From Planctomycetota bacterium (GTDB taxonomy: Bacteria; Planctomycetota; SBBH01; JACQRN01), in assembly GCA_016206515.1 (NCBI GenBank), contig JACQRN010000346.1, positions 1-13,024 of the forward strand: a stretch of DNA of 13,024 nucleotides, given 5' to 3'. The notes below the pieces were generated by a model, which was not told the origin of the DNA, ran no database searches, and saw only the letters and a program-made list of their open reading frames with translations. Positions 6,193 to 13,024 of the stretch are shown here, piece by piece (positions within the stretch are counted from its first letter, which is position 1; each line of letters begins with the position of its first letter). The position numbers were made by a program, and so were the translations under genes.

Positions 6193-7733
6193 GTAACAGC
6201 AAGGAGACAGAAGACAGGAGGCGGGAGACGGGAGGAAACCGTGGATCTCCTGTCTCCTGCGTACGATCCGGCAACTCTCTCCTGTCTCCTTGTCTCCTGT
6301 TGTTGCTGCTGCTGGGTCTTGCCGTCCGCCTCCCCGTTTTTGCATGGCCCCTGTGGGATGTCGTCCCCGCGCGACAGGCGCACACGGCGTCCGTCGCCCG
6401 CACGTTCTGGCGCTCGGGGATCGATCTGTTGCGCCCACGGATCGACGACCTGCCCGAACCGCGCGTCCGTGTGCAGGGGCTCCCCCTGTACGAGGCCGGC
6501 GTCGCGCTCCTCTACCGCCTGGTGGGAGGCGTGCGGGAGGGGGCCGCGCGCGCGTTCAGTGCATCGCTGGCCGTTCTCGCCGCGGTGTGCTTGTGGGGGC
6601 TCTCGAAGCCGATCCACGGCGCGGGCGCCGCGTGGATCTGCGCCGCGATCCTCCTGTTCGCGCCGGCGTCGATCCTCCATACGCGGACGGTCCAGCACGA
6701 CGCCCTGGCGCTCTGCCTGGCGGTCGGGGGGGTGTCCGTCTCCGCGCTCGGCCTGGCGCGCAGGAGCGTCCCCCTTCTGTTTCTCTCCGCGGGAACGCTC
6801 GCCCTGGCGGGGATGGTGAAGCTGCCGATGGCCTCGGCCATCGCTCCGGTGCTATGGATCGGCCTGATCGACCGGGAGTCGCGCCTGCGGCGTGCGGCCG
6901 CCGTTTCGACGGCAGGTGCGCTCGGGGCGGTCGTTGCCTGGGTTCTCTATGCGAGATGGGCCGGGACGGTCTGGCCGACGCGGTACGCCGACGCCGATGT
7001 CGCGAGGTGGTTCGTCGCGCCGCTCCTCGCCGAGCCCGGCTTCTACGCCGACGTCCTCGACCTCGCGACGGGTGCCGTGCTGACGCCGATCGTAGCCGGC
7101 CTCGCCATGGTCGGGCTGCTGCTGCCGGCCCAGGAGCCGCGGGAGCGGATGGCTCATGTCTGGTTTGCCGCCGCCGCCGCCGCGCTCCTCGTCTTCCCGC
7201 TCCACGCCCGCACGCACGCCTACTATCACCTCGCGATCCTCCCCCCGGTCGCGATGCTCTCTGCGCGCGCCCTATGCGCCTGTGCCCGCATCGGGGGCCT
7301 GCAGGGGTGGATTCCCCGCGCCCTCCTCGCCGCCCTGTTTCTCCTTCCGTCACTCGCGCGCGTGCGGGAGGAGACGTCGCTCCCGCCCGACCATGCGCTT
7401 CTCCCATCCGCCGCAAGGGCGGTGCATCGCTGGAGCATGCCGTCCGATCGGATCGTCGCGGCGGGGGTTCCGGGGCCCGCCTTTCTTTACCTGTGTGATC
7501 GGAAGGGGCGGGGGATCGACGTCCCTCCCGGCCTGGAGCGGGGGGGAGAAGGGGCGTCGTGGAGGCGGATGGTCGAGGAGGAACGGCGCGAGGGCGCCAC
7601 GCTTCTCATCGCGATCGGACCGGCGACGGTTCCCGGCAGCGCGTTTCGGCTGTACTGCGCCGGGGCGTTCCGTCTCCTGGAGCACAGGCCGGGCCGTTTC
7701 TCGGTTTACCGGATGGGCGAGGGGATCCGATGA
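6189..7733 (+). CDS. GT-C membrane glycosyltransferase (PMT/ArnT-like), first of pair
   Basis: A polytopic membrane protein of up to 514 residues with about ten hydrophobic helices. It matches the lipid-linked-sugar-dependent GT-C glycosyltransferases (PMT/GT39/GT83 type), which transfer sugars on the outer face of the cytoplasmic membrane. After the first helix (a run of seven Leu) comes WDVVPARQAHTA with Asp57, which fits the catalytic acidic residue of the first external loop; related proteins carry a D...RQ..TA motif there. Acceptor and donor are unknown. The start is uncertain: GTG at 6189 overlaps the kinase stop and has GGAGGAGAG upstream, but codons 6-37 are the heptamer array, so initiation at TTG 6300, just before the first helix, is a real alternative. 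The stop overlaps the next gene by ATGA. Confidence 0.82.
   Translation: MSNSKETEDRRRETGGNRGSPVSCVRSGNSLLSPCLLLLLLLGLAVRLPVFAWPLWDVVPARQAHTASVARTFWRSGIDLLRPRIDDLPEPRVRVQGLPLYEAGVALLYRLVGGVREGAARAFSASLAVLAAVCLWGLSKPIHGAGAAWICAAILLFAPASILHTRTVQHDALALCLAVGGVSVSALGLARRSVPLLFLSAGTLALAGMVKLPMASAIAPVLWIGLIDRESRLRRAAAVSTAGALGAVVAWVLYARWAGTVWPTRYADADVARWFVAPLLAEPGFYADVLDLATGAVLTPIVAGLAMVGLLLPAQEPRERMAHVWFAAAAAALLVFPLHARTHAYYHLAILPPVAMLSARALCACARIGGLQGWIPRALLAALFLLPSLARVREETSLPPDHALLPSAARAVHRWSMPSDRIVAAGVPGPAFLYLCDRKGRGIDVPPGLERGGEGASWRRMVEEERREGATLLIAIGPATVPGSAFRLYCAGAFRLLEHRPGRFSVYRMGEGIR
6203..6299. repeat. Inverted heptamer array downstream of the kinase
   Basis: Five purine heptamers in perfect phase at 6203-6237 (GGAGACA, GAAGACA, GGAGGCG, GGAGACG, GGAGGAA) are followed by pyrimidine units: two perfect TCTCCTG copies at 6246-6259 and further copies at 6278-6284 and 6293-6299. 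AGACAGGAG at 6212-6220 is the exact reverse complement of 6247-6255, so the RNA can fold into a hairpin with a loop of about 26 nt. The array belongs to the same family as the one at 3255-3318 and falls inside the predicted N-terminal codons of the next gene. Confidence 0.8.
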
Positions 7734-9214
7734 GGGGGCCGGGCATGGTGGTCCTCGGCGTCTCCCTCTACCTGGCGATGGGGATGGCGTATGTCCTGTG
7801 CGGCAGGCTGAACACGGACGAGGGATGGTATCTCCAGGCGGCGCGCGAGGTGCGCGACGGGCGGCTGCCGTACCGGGACTTCGCCTATTCGCAGATGCCT
7901 TTGGCCGCGTACCTCCACGCGACCGGTGGGGTGCTGTCCGGACCTGGCCTGCGCTCCGGGCGGTGGACGTCGTTCGCGATGGGCGCGGCCGCGGTCGTGA
8001 TCTGGATCGCCGCAGCCCGCCGCCGGTGGGGCTGGGAGGCGGCGGAGGTCGTCGCGCTTCTGGCCGGGACGTTCGCGGCGGGGGCGTACCACCATGCGAT
8101 CGTGAAAACCTACGCGCCGGTATCGCTCCTCCTGGCGCTCGCGTTCGATGCGATGGCCCGCGAAGGCGGACGTCCGCTCGTGCGCGGTGTGCAGGCCGCC
8201 TTCTTCGCGTGGGCCGCCGCCGGGACGCGGCTCCCGGCGATCGGATTCGCGATTCCGGTGGCGCTCTGGGCGTTCCGCCTGCAGGGCGGGGTCCGGGGGC
8301 GTCTGGTGGTCCTCTCGGCCTGCGCCCTCCCGGTCCTCTCCGCGTCCGTTCCGCTCCTGTCCGATCCCCCTGCCGCGCTCTGGCATGTCCTGGGGCAGCA
8401 CGGGGACACGGCGGCGGGCGGCGGGACGATCCGCGGCATCCTCCTGCACCGCGTCCCCGGAATCGTCCGGGCGTACCCGGTCCACCTGTTCCTCGCGATC
8501 GGCGCCTCGTGCGCCCTGCGCCTCTCCTGGCGCGGCGCGTGGGGGCGGAACGACCCGATGGCCGCGTATGCGTCGGGGTTGGCCCTCTTCACCCTCGCAA
8601 CGCTGCCGGCGCTGCCGCGGATCGAGGAGCATCTCGTTCCGGTTCTCTTCGCGCTTCTGCCGCTCCTGGCCGGTGCCTATGTGTCCCTCTCCCGCGGCGC
8701 GTCGTTCCTGCGTCCGCTTCTGGCGGCGTCCGCCGTCGTCGTTCCGCTTTCGGGCGGGTGGGGCTTCCTCGACCGCAGCGGCGCTCGCACCCCCCTGGAG
8801 GAGGTCTCGGACGCCGCCTCGAGGGTGCGGAATCTCACGGCACGGGGGGACGAGATCCTCGCCCTGGAGGCGCTCGTCGTCGCCGTGGAGGCGGAGCGGC
8901 CGGTCCCGCCTGGCCTGTCGATGGGGCCGTTCTCGTACCAGGATGTCGTCGACGCCGATGCCGTCCGGAGGCACGTCGTCAACCGCGTGGGGTTCCTGGA
9001 TCTTCTGCGCTCGCGCCGGCCCAAGGCCGTTCTCCTGACGGGTCAGGACTGGCGGCTCCTGGAGCGGCAGGGCGTCTCCTCCGTTCGGGCCGCGGAGGCC
9101 GGGGAGGTTCGCGCCGTGCTCGACGAGGGGTACGTGGAGGCGTTCTCGATGGACGCATTCGGACAGTTCTCCACCCGGCTGACGGGGTACGTGAGACGCC
9201 AGGGTCTGAGGTAG
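7730..9214 (+). CDS. GT-C membrane glycosyltransferase (PMT/ArnT-like), second of pair
   Basis: A 494-residue polytopic membrane protein. The first helix (6-24) is followed by NTDEGWYL with Asp30/Glu31, the acidic pair expected in the first periplasmic loop of GT-C enzymes that use polyprenyl-phosphate sugars, and by the conserved-looking RLPYRDFAYSQMPLAAY. About nine further hydrophobic stretches follow to around residue 345, then a soluble C-terminal domain of about 145 residues. The ATG at 7730 overlaps the preceding stop (ATGA); the longer open frame upstream is the neighbour read out of phase. Two different GT-C proteins in tandem suggest successive sugar additions to one acceptor, but nothing here names it. 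The TAG stop lies inside the palindromic element at 9210-9259. Confidence 0.88.
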   Translation: MRGPGMVVLGVSLYLAMGMAYVLCGRLNTDEGWYLQAAREVRDGRLPYRDFAYSQMPLAAYLHATGGVLSGPGLRSGRWTSFAMGAAAVVIWIAAARRRWGWEAAEVVALLAGTFAAGAYHHAIVKTYAPVSLLLALAFDAMAREGGRPLVRGVQAAFFAWAAAGTRLPAIGFAIPVALWAFRLQGGVRGRLVVLSACALPVLSASVPLLSDPPAALWHVLGQHGDTAAGGGTIRGILLHRVPGIVRAYPVHLFLAIGASCALRLSWRGAWGRNDPMAAYASGLALFTLATLPALPRIEEHLVPVLFALLPLLAGAYVSLSRGASFLRPLLAASAVVVPLSGGWGFLDRSGARTPLEEVSDAASRVRNLTARGDEILALEALVVAVEAERPVPPGLSMGPFSYQDVVDADAVRRHVVNRVGFLDLLRSRRPKAVLLTGQDWRLLERQGVSSVRAAEAGEVRAVLDEGYVEAFSMDAFGQFSTRLTGYVRRQGLR

Positions 9215-9259
9215 GGCGGGGTTTATCCCCGCCCCGGCGGGCATGAAGCCCGCGCTACC
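9210..9259. repeat. Two-hairpin palindromic element, likely bidirectional terminator
   Basis: Outer arms GGTAG (9210-9214) and CTACC (9255-9259) enclose two hairpins. The first is GGCGGGG-TTTAT-CCCCGCC (9215-9233); the second is GCGGGC-ATGAA-GCCCGC (9237-9253). Together they can form a three-way junction. Similar GTAGCGCGGGC...GCCCGC modules are, to my recollection, dispersed in many environmental bacterial genomes. It separates two convergent genes, so a transcription-stopping role is plausible, although no T-tract follows. The stop codon of the upstream gene is part of the left arm. Confidence 0.8.
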
Positions 9260-9274
9260 GCACCGAACGCTTTG

Positions 9275-10486
9275 TCAGACAGACCCTATTTCCGGTTCTC
9301 CGGTCTTCGGATGGAGCCGCAGCGCGATCTCTCCTCGCAGGAACCGCATCAGGTCGCTCCCGACCAGTTCCTTGCGCCAGCCGGTCAGCAGCCGGGGGGG
9401 GGCTCCGGCGCCTCCGGCGAGGTGGTGCGCGACGAGCGCCTCGATGTCGGCGCGCGTGGCCACGGACGTCGCGGCGACATGGCCCCGGTGCGCACGGGCG
9501 CGGACGACCGTCAGGAGGACGTCGACCGCCGAGTCGGTGGGTCCGTTCGAACGGCCGTCGCGCGAGGGGAGGGCGGGGAGCTCCCCCTCGGGGATCGCCA
9601 GGCCGCGGCGCACGGCGTCCAGGAGCGCGGGGCCGTTCCGGGCGGCATCCTTCGGCGTGATGCCGGGGATCTCCGCGAGCGCCTCGGGGGTCGCCGGAAC
9701 CCGGCGGCTGATCTCCACCAGGAGCGCGTCGCGCGCGACCCATTCCCGGGGGAGGTCGCGGCGGCGCGCCTCGGACTCCCGCCAGGCGGCCAGCTCCCGG
9801 AGGATCGCCAGGCCGCGCGGCTTGAGCCGGCCGCGCTGCTTGACGTTCAGGTATCGCTCGGCGTCCGCGGGGACCCCAGAGCGCAGGTCCGTCTGCATCC
9901 GACCGAACTCCTCATCAAGCCAGGGACGGCGCTTCCTCGCGTCGAGACGCGCCAGGAGCGACTCCCGGACGGGCAGGAGGTAGCGGACGTCGTCGAGGGC
10001 ATAGGCGACCTGGCGCTCCGACAGGGGGCGCTTGAGCCAGTCGGTGCGCGTCTCGATCTTGTGGAGCGTTACCTGGAGCAGCCTCTCGACGAGCGGCGCG
10101 TACCCGATCGATTCCCCCAGCCCCGCGACCGCCGCTGCGATCTGTGTGTCGAAGACCCGCTCCGGGTAGGTCCCGGACCGCACCCCCAGGATCTGGAGGT
10201 CCTGCTTCCCGGCATGGGTGATGACCTCGACCGATCCGTCCCGCAGGAGGTCCCACAGCGGCGCCGGATCCGGGAGCGCCACCATGTCCACGACCGCGGC
10301 CTCCTCGGGCGTCGCCAGCTGCACGATCCCGAGCCGCGGCAGGAACGTCCTTTCCCAGACGAACTCCGTGTCCAGGGCGACGAGCCGCTCCGCGCGCGCC
10401 CGCGTACAGAACGGTGCCAGCGCATCGATCGTCGTGAGGACCGGGGGGGCGGCATCACGGGGAAGGTGCGGCGCGGCGTCCTGCAC
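9275..10486 (-). CDS. rnd: Ribonuclease D
   Basis: A 403-residue DEDDy-family 3'-5' exoribonuclease that trims tRNA and other stable RNA 3' ends in the cytoplasm. Exo I is DTEF at 39-42 (Asp39, Glu41), Exo II is THAGKQDLQIL with Asp96, and Exo III is YALDDVRYL with Tyr162 and Asp166, so all catalytic residues are present. Two HRDC-like helical domains follow (about 205-275 and 325-390), as in RNase D, and the length fits. GTG at 10486 is the best start: it precedes the catalytic domain by a normal distance, and a TACAAT hexamer lies 9 nt upstream. The frame remains open beyond that into the divergent gene, which is not credible. Internal GTG or later starts cannot be excluded. Confidence 0.93.
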   Translation of the reverse strand: MQDAAPHLPRDAAPPVLTTIDALAPFCTRARAERLVALDTEFVWERTFLPRLGIVQLATPEEAAVVDMVALPDPAPLWDLLRDGSVEVITHAGKQDLQILGVRSGTYPERVFDTQIAAAVAGLGESIGYAPLVERLLQVTLHKIETRTDWLKRPLSERQVAYALDDVRYLLPVRESLLARLDARKRRPWLDEEFGRMQTDLRSGVPADAERYLNVKQRGRLKPRGLAILRELAAWRESEARRRDLPREWVARDALLVEISRRVPATPEALAEIPGITPKDAARNGPALLDAVRRGLAIPEGELPALPSRDGRSNGPTDSAVDVLLTVVRARAHRGHVAATSVATRADIEALVAHHLAGGAGAPPRLLTGWRKELVGSDLMRFLRGEIALRLHPKTGEPEIGSV

Positions 10487-10495
10487 GAGGCATCG

Positions 10496-10501
10496 ATTGT
10501 A
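10496..10501 (-). promoter_or_regulatory. Probable -10 element of the RNase D gene
   Basis: TACAAT on the minus strand, 5 of 6 matches to TATAAT, ends 9 nt before the GTG start. There is no Shine-Dalgarno between them, so a transcript beginning 6-8 nt after the hexamer would be leaderless or nearly so. The -35 region 17 nt upstream has no good match to TTGACA. Confidence 0.5.
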
Positions 10502-10516
10502 GCCGCACGGCGCGGC

Positions 10517-10544
10517 TTGAGTGGTCGGTCCAAGCGGATACCCT
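10517..10544 (+). promoter_or_regulatory. Probable promoter of the small TPR gene
   Basis: TTGAGT (10517-10522) and TACCCT (10539-10544) are separated by 16 nt. The GTG start at 10553 is 8 nt after the -10 hexamer with no ribosome binding site between, so a leaderless message is likely. It lies back to back with the RNase D promoter in a 66-bp spacer. Confidence 0.45.
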
Positions 10545-10552
10545 GTCGTTTC

Positions 10553-11056
10553 GTGGACGAGCGTCAGGTGCGAAGGCTTCTCGACGAGGCCGAGGGGTAC
10601 AGGATCCTCGGCGCGCACACCGAGGCGCTGCGCAGGATCGAGGAGGTCGAGGGAGCGGGCGGCCTGCCGGTCGAGGCGGCGTTCGCGCGTGGGGAGTATC
10701 ACCGCGACCGCGGGGAGTTCGCGCCCGGTCGGGATGCGTTCCGCCGGGTGCTGGCTGCCCGACCCTCCGACGTCGAGGCCACGGTCGGCCTGGGGTGGTG
10801 CGAGAAGCGCCTGGGGAACGTTCCCGGCGCCGTACAGGCGTACCGGGAGGCGGTCTGGCGCCATCCGAACGAGCCGATCCTCCCGTACAACCTGGCGTGT
10901 TACCTGTCGCTCCTGGGGCAGCGCGAGGAGTCGCTGCAGATGCTGGAACGCGCCCTCCGGCTGCGGCCGGCCTTCCAGGTGGAGGCCCGGTCCGAGCCCG
11001 ACTTCGATCCGGTGCGGGACGACCCCCGGTTCGGTGCGCTCACATCGGGGGCGTGA
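10553..11056 (+). CDS. Small tetratricopeptide-repeat protein
   Basis: A 167-residue, soluble, largely helical protein. At least two TPR-like units are visible between about residues 45 and 143, with repeats such as ...AFRRVLAARPSDVEATVGLGW and the following VQAYREAVWRHPNEPILPYNLACYLSLLG, which carry the small and Pro residues typical of 34-residue TPRs. The C-terminus ends with an ARSEPDFDPVRDDPRF segment of the kind often found at the end of bacterial TPR proteins. It has no signal peptide or membrane helix and probably mediates protein-protein contacts. The GTG at 10553 is chosen from the promoter spacing and because the reading frame upstream is the antisense of RNase D. It is divergent from RNase D; a link between them is not shown. 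Confidence 0.85.
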   Translation: MDERQVRRLLDEAEGYRILGAHTEALRRIEEVEGAGGLPVEAAFARGEYHRDRGEFAPGRDAFRRVLAARPSDVEATVGLGWCEKRLGNVPGAVQAYREAVWRHPNEPILPYNLACYLSLLGQREESLQMLERALRLRPAFQVEARSEPDFDPVRDDPRFGALTSGA

Positions 11057-11057
11057 A

Positions 11058-11082
11058 AAGGGGTTCGGGGCTAGTCCCCCTT
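11058..11082 (-). terminator. Hairpin between convergent genes, terminator-like on minus strand
   Basis: AAGGGG (11058-11063) pairs with CCCCTT (11077-11082), and an alternative inner stem GGGG-CTAGT-CCCC lies at 11067-11079. Read on the minus strand the outer stem is followed by further T residues (CCCCTTTTC), fitting an intrinsic terminator for the thioredoxin-like gene. It occupies the whole 24-nt gap between two converging stops. Confidence 0.5.
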
Positions 11083-11953
11083 ACCACCCCTCACCTTCGG
11101 GCGGGACGGCTTCCCCGCTCGCCTCCCGGACGGCCCGGGCGGTTGCTTCCGCGTTGTCGCGAGACGTCAACCCCCGTATCCCATCGGCCACCATCTCGGG
11201 GATCCCCGGGAGCGGTTCGAAATCACGCAGGACCTGTTCCATCTTCCGGCGCGCATCCGATTGCCGCGCCTCGCCTTGTGCCTCCTGGAACGCGTTCTCC
11301 GCCATGCCCTGGAGTTCCTCCAGCCTCGCCCGGGCGTCCACGGACTGCGGCCAGTTGCCGAAGTCGGCCACCTCGCGCAGCTTCGGGATGGCGTTGCGGA
11401 ACCGCTTCTTGTCCAGGAACTCCTCGGCCTTGCGCAGGTTCTCCGTCAGTTCCATCTCGCGCGCCGACTGCTCGCGTCCCGCGCGCGCCGCGTCCCGCGC
11501 CAGCCCGGCCCCGGTCAGGGTTGTGCCGTTTCCCCGGAACAGGTCGTTCCCGTACCGGTCCAGGAGGAGGAAGGTCGGGAACGATGTGACGCCGCGGACG
11601 ATCGCCTCGCGCTGGGCCGGATCGGAGGGGAGGGCCGTGTCCTGCGGGGCGCGCGCGTACGCGGGCGCGAGCCGCTTGACCGCCCGCTCCGCGTCCTTTG
11701 TGAGGGAGAACCGGACGTAGCGCAGACCGATCGCTCCCGGATCCGCGACGTCGGCGACATCGTCCGTGCCGGCGGCATCGTCCTCCTCGACGAAGGCAAC
11801 GAGGATCGGCGTTTCGTCCCCGCCGGGCTCCGGGATCGCCTGGGTCCACTCGGGGCGGAACGACGGGGACGGGGCGACCGGATCCTGCGCGGTCGCGGCG
11901 GCTGTACATGCGAGGCACAGGACGGCGAAGATTCCAAGGACCGGTGTCTTCAT
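11081..11953 (-). CDS. Secreted thioredoxin-fold protein without catalytic cysteines
   Basis: A 290-residue protein with a Sec signal peptide (Lys2, hydrophobic core 5-17, likely cleavage near ATA-Q at about 22-23). The LACT segment is a poor lipobox, so periplasmic or secreted location is favoured over a lipoprotein. The first half looks like a thioredoxin fold: a strand ILVAFVEED, then TSFPTFLLLDRYGNDLFRG with the cis-Pro position and the usual strand after it. No cysteine remains after the signal peptide, so it cannot do CxxC redox chemistry. The second half is helical and charged (about 150-290), perhaps TPR-like. ATG 11953 overlaps the aconitase stop (ATGA), with AGGGAGG 6 nt upstream. 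A scaffold or binding role is inferred; the function is unknown. Confidence 0.78.
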   Translation of the reverse strand: MKTPVLGIFAVLCLACTAAATAQDPVAPSPSFRPEWTQAIPEPGGDETPILVAFVEEDDAAGTDDVADVADPGAIGLRYVRFSLTKDAERAVKRLAPAYARAPQDTALPSDPAQREAIVRGVTSFPTFLLLDRYGNDLFRGNGTTLTGAGLARDAARAGREQSAREMELTENLRKAEEFLDKKRFRNAIPKLREVADFGNWPQSVDARARLEELQGMAENAFQEAQGEARQSDARRKMEQVLRDFEPLPGIPEMVADGIRGLTSRDNAEATARAVREASGEAVPPEGEGW

Positions 11954-13024
11954 TTCTTGCCTCCCTTGGAGGGCGCCCCGCGCAGGACATTCAGCGCGGA
12001 ACCCGCCTTCCACCATTGAATCTGCTCGGGATTGAGCGTGTGCGCAAGCGAAATCCGTGTTTCGGCGCCGCCGTCGTGGTGGATCATGGCTTCGATGGGC
12101 TTCCCCGGCGCGAGGCGGGCCAAGCTGCGGATCGATATCCGGTCCCGCTCGCCGACGCGGTCGTAGTCGGTCCCCTCCGCGAAGGTCAGGGGGAGCACTC
12201 CCTGTTTTTTCAGGTTCGACTCGTGGATCCGGGCGAAGGAGCGGACGATCACCGCGGCACACCCGAGGTGGCGCGGTTCCATCGCCGCGTGCTCGCGGCT
12301 CGACCCCTCGCCATAGTTCTCATCCCCGATGACCACCCAGCGGACCCCCTTCCCCTTCAAGTTCCGCGCGGCCTTCGGGAACGGAACGTCCGCATCGCCG
12401 GTGAGCGGATCCCTCCCGCACCCCGCCTTCCCGGTGAACGCGTTGACCGCCCCGAGGAAGAGGTTGTCCGAGATCCGGTCGAGGTGGCCGCGAAACCGCA
12501 GCCAGGGCCCCGCCGGGGAGATGTGGTCGGTCGTGCATTTCCCCCTCGCCTTGAGTAGAACGGGCAGGCGCTCCGCATCCCTGCCGTCCCAGGCGGGAAA
12601 AGGTTCCAGGAGCTGCAGCCTCTCGCTCCCCGCCCGCACGTCGAGCGCAACGCCCGAACCGTCCGCCAGGGGCGCCTCGTAGGCGTCCTGGCCGGTGGCG
12701 AACCCCGCGGGCGGCACCTCGGGCGCGGGAGGGGGGGGATCGAGGCGGAACGTCCCGGCCTCCCCCTCGATCGGGTCCCGCAGGGGGTTCGTGTCGAGCC
12801 TCCCCGACAGGGCGTAGGCGAGGACCACCTCGGGGGAGGCGATGAACGCCAGCGTCGCGCTCGACCCGTCGTTCCGCTCGGGGAAGTTCCGGTTGAACGA
12901 GGTGAGGATCGCGTTCGGATCCCCCTTCTTGACGTCGGTCCGCTTCCACTGGCCGATGCACGGGCCGCAGGCGTTGGCGAGCACGGTGGCGCCGATCGCC
13001 TCGAGCGCCGCCAGCTGCCCGTCC
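11950..13024 (-). CDS. acn: Aconitate hydratase, mitochondrial type (C-terminal part)
   Basis: The last 357 residues of an aconitase, which interconverts citrate and isocitrate in the TCA cycle using a [4Fe-4S] cluster; roughly the first half lies beyond the right edge. Visible landmarks are NACGPCIGQW with two of the three cluster cysteines, NRNFPERND with two substrate-binding Arg, GKCTTDHISPAGPW, and GDENYGEGSSREHAA in the swivelling domain 4 with the catalytic Ser and substrate Arg. Segments such as RWVVIGDENYGEGSSRE, FARIHESNLKKQG and LPLTFA match mitochondrial ACO2 closely rather than bacterial AcnA or AcnB. The residues I can see are intact, so the enzyme is probably active. The stop overlaps the start of the thioredoxin-fold gene. 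Confidence 0.96.
   Translation of the reverse strand, partial: DGQLAALEAIGATVLANACGPCIGQWKRTDVKKGDPNAILTSFNRNFPERNDGSSATLAFIASPEVVLAYALSGRLDTNPLRDPIEGEAGTFRLDPPPPAPEVPPAGFATGQDAYEAPLADGSGVALDVRAGSERLQLLEPFPAWDGRDAERLPVLLKARGKCTTDHISPAGPWLRFRGHLDRISDNLFLGAVNAFTGKAGCGRDPLTGDADVPFPKAARNLKGKGVRWVVIGDENYGEGSSREHAAMEPRHLGCAAVIVRSFARIHESNLKKQGVLPLTFAEGTDYDRVGERDRISIRSLARLAPGKPIEAMIHHDGGAETRISLAHTLNPEQIQWWKAGSALNVLRGAPSKGGKK

Noticed and set aside
9272..10552. Upstream extension of the small TPR gene
   Set aside because: This part of the frame is antisense to RNase D, whose DEDD motifs are unmistakable; the gene starts at GTG 10553.
11881..11953. Lipoprotein signal at LACT in the thioredoxin-fold protein
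   Set aside because: Position -3 is Cys rather than Leu/Val/Ile, and a good signal peptidase I site follows after ATA.

Overview
The window is about 13 kb of GC-rich (roughly 70 %) bacterial DNA, densely coded, with many 4-nt stop/start overlaps and frequent GTG starts. No marker fixes the taxon. The aconitase is of the mitochondrial type, the Ser/Thr kinase carries a DWG motif and a TPR-rich C-terminal half, and dispersed palindromes lie between genes. Together these suggest a deep-branching high-GC lineage, perhaps planctomycete, acidobacterial or another environmental phylum. That placement is inference.

Left part (249-3219, minus strand): a compact cassette directly behind a tRNA-Leu(TAG) gene. 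Read 5' to 3' it holds an HPr-kinase-like ATPase (2587-3120), an NTP_transf_5-type nucleotidyltransferase (1577-2590), a 62-residue Cys-containing peptide (1379-1567) and a radical SAM/SPASM protein (249-1370). Junctions are -4, 9 and 8 nt. This looks like a ribosomally made, post-translationally modified peptide (RiPP) system: the SPASM enzyme would cross-link the peptide, and the kinase/nucleotidyltransferase pair would tailor it. In lasso-peptide clusters such a pair accompanies phosphorylation of a C-terminal Ser, and this peptide ends in Ser. No lasso cyclase, PqqD-like chaperone, protease or exporter is visible; some may lie beyond the left edge. This is the most interesting part of the window.

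Middle (3220-9214, plus strand): a 949-residue membrane Ser/Thr kinase with an N-terminal zinc ribbon and C-terminal TPRs, followed in overlapping fashion (GTGA, then ATGA) by two polytopic GT-C-type glycosyltransferases. The kinase gene is flanked on both sides by degenerate heptamer arrays (TCTCCTG/CAGGAGA).

Right part: a two-hairpin palindromic element (9210-9259) contains the stop codon of the second glycosyltransferase and separates it from a convergent RNase D gene. RNase D and a small TPR protein are divergent from a 66-bp spacer in which each GTG start has a TAnnnT hexamer 8-9 nt upstream, suggesting leaderless mRNAs; the kinase start has the same arrangement. The window closes with a secreted thioredoxin-fold protein lacking the catalytic cysteines, translationally coupled (ATGA) to the mitochondrial-type aconitase that runs off the right edge.
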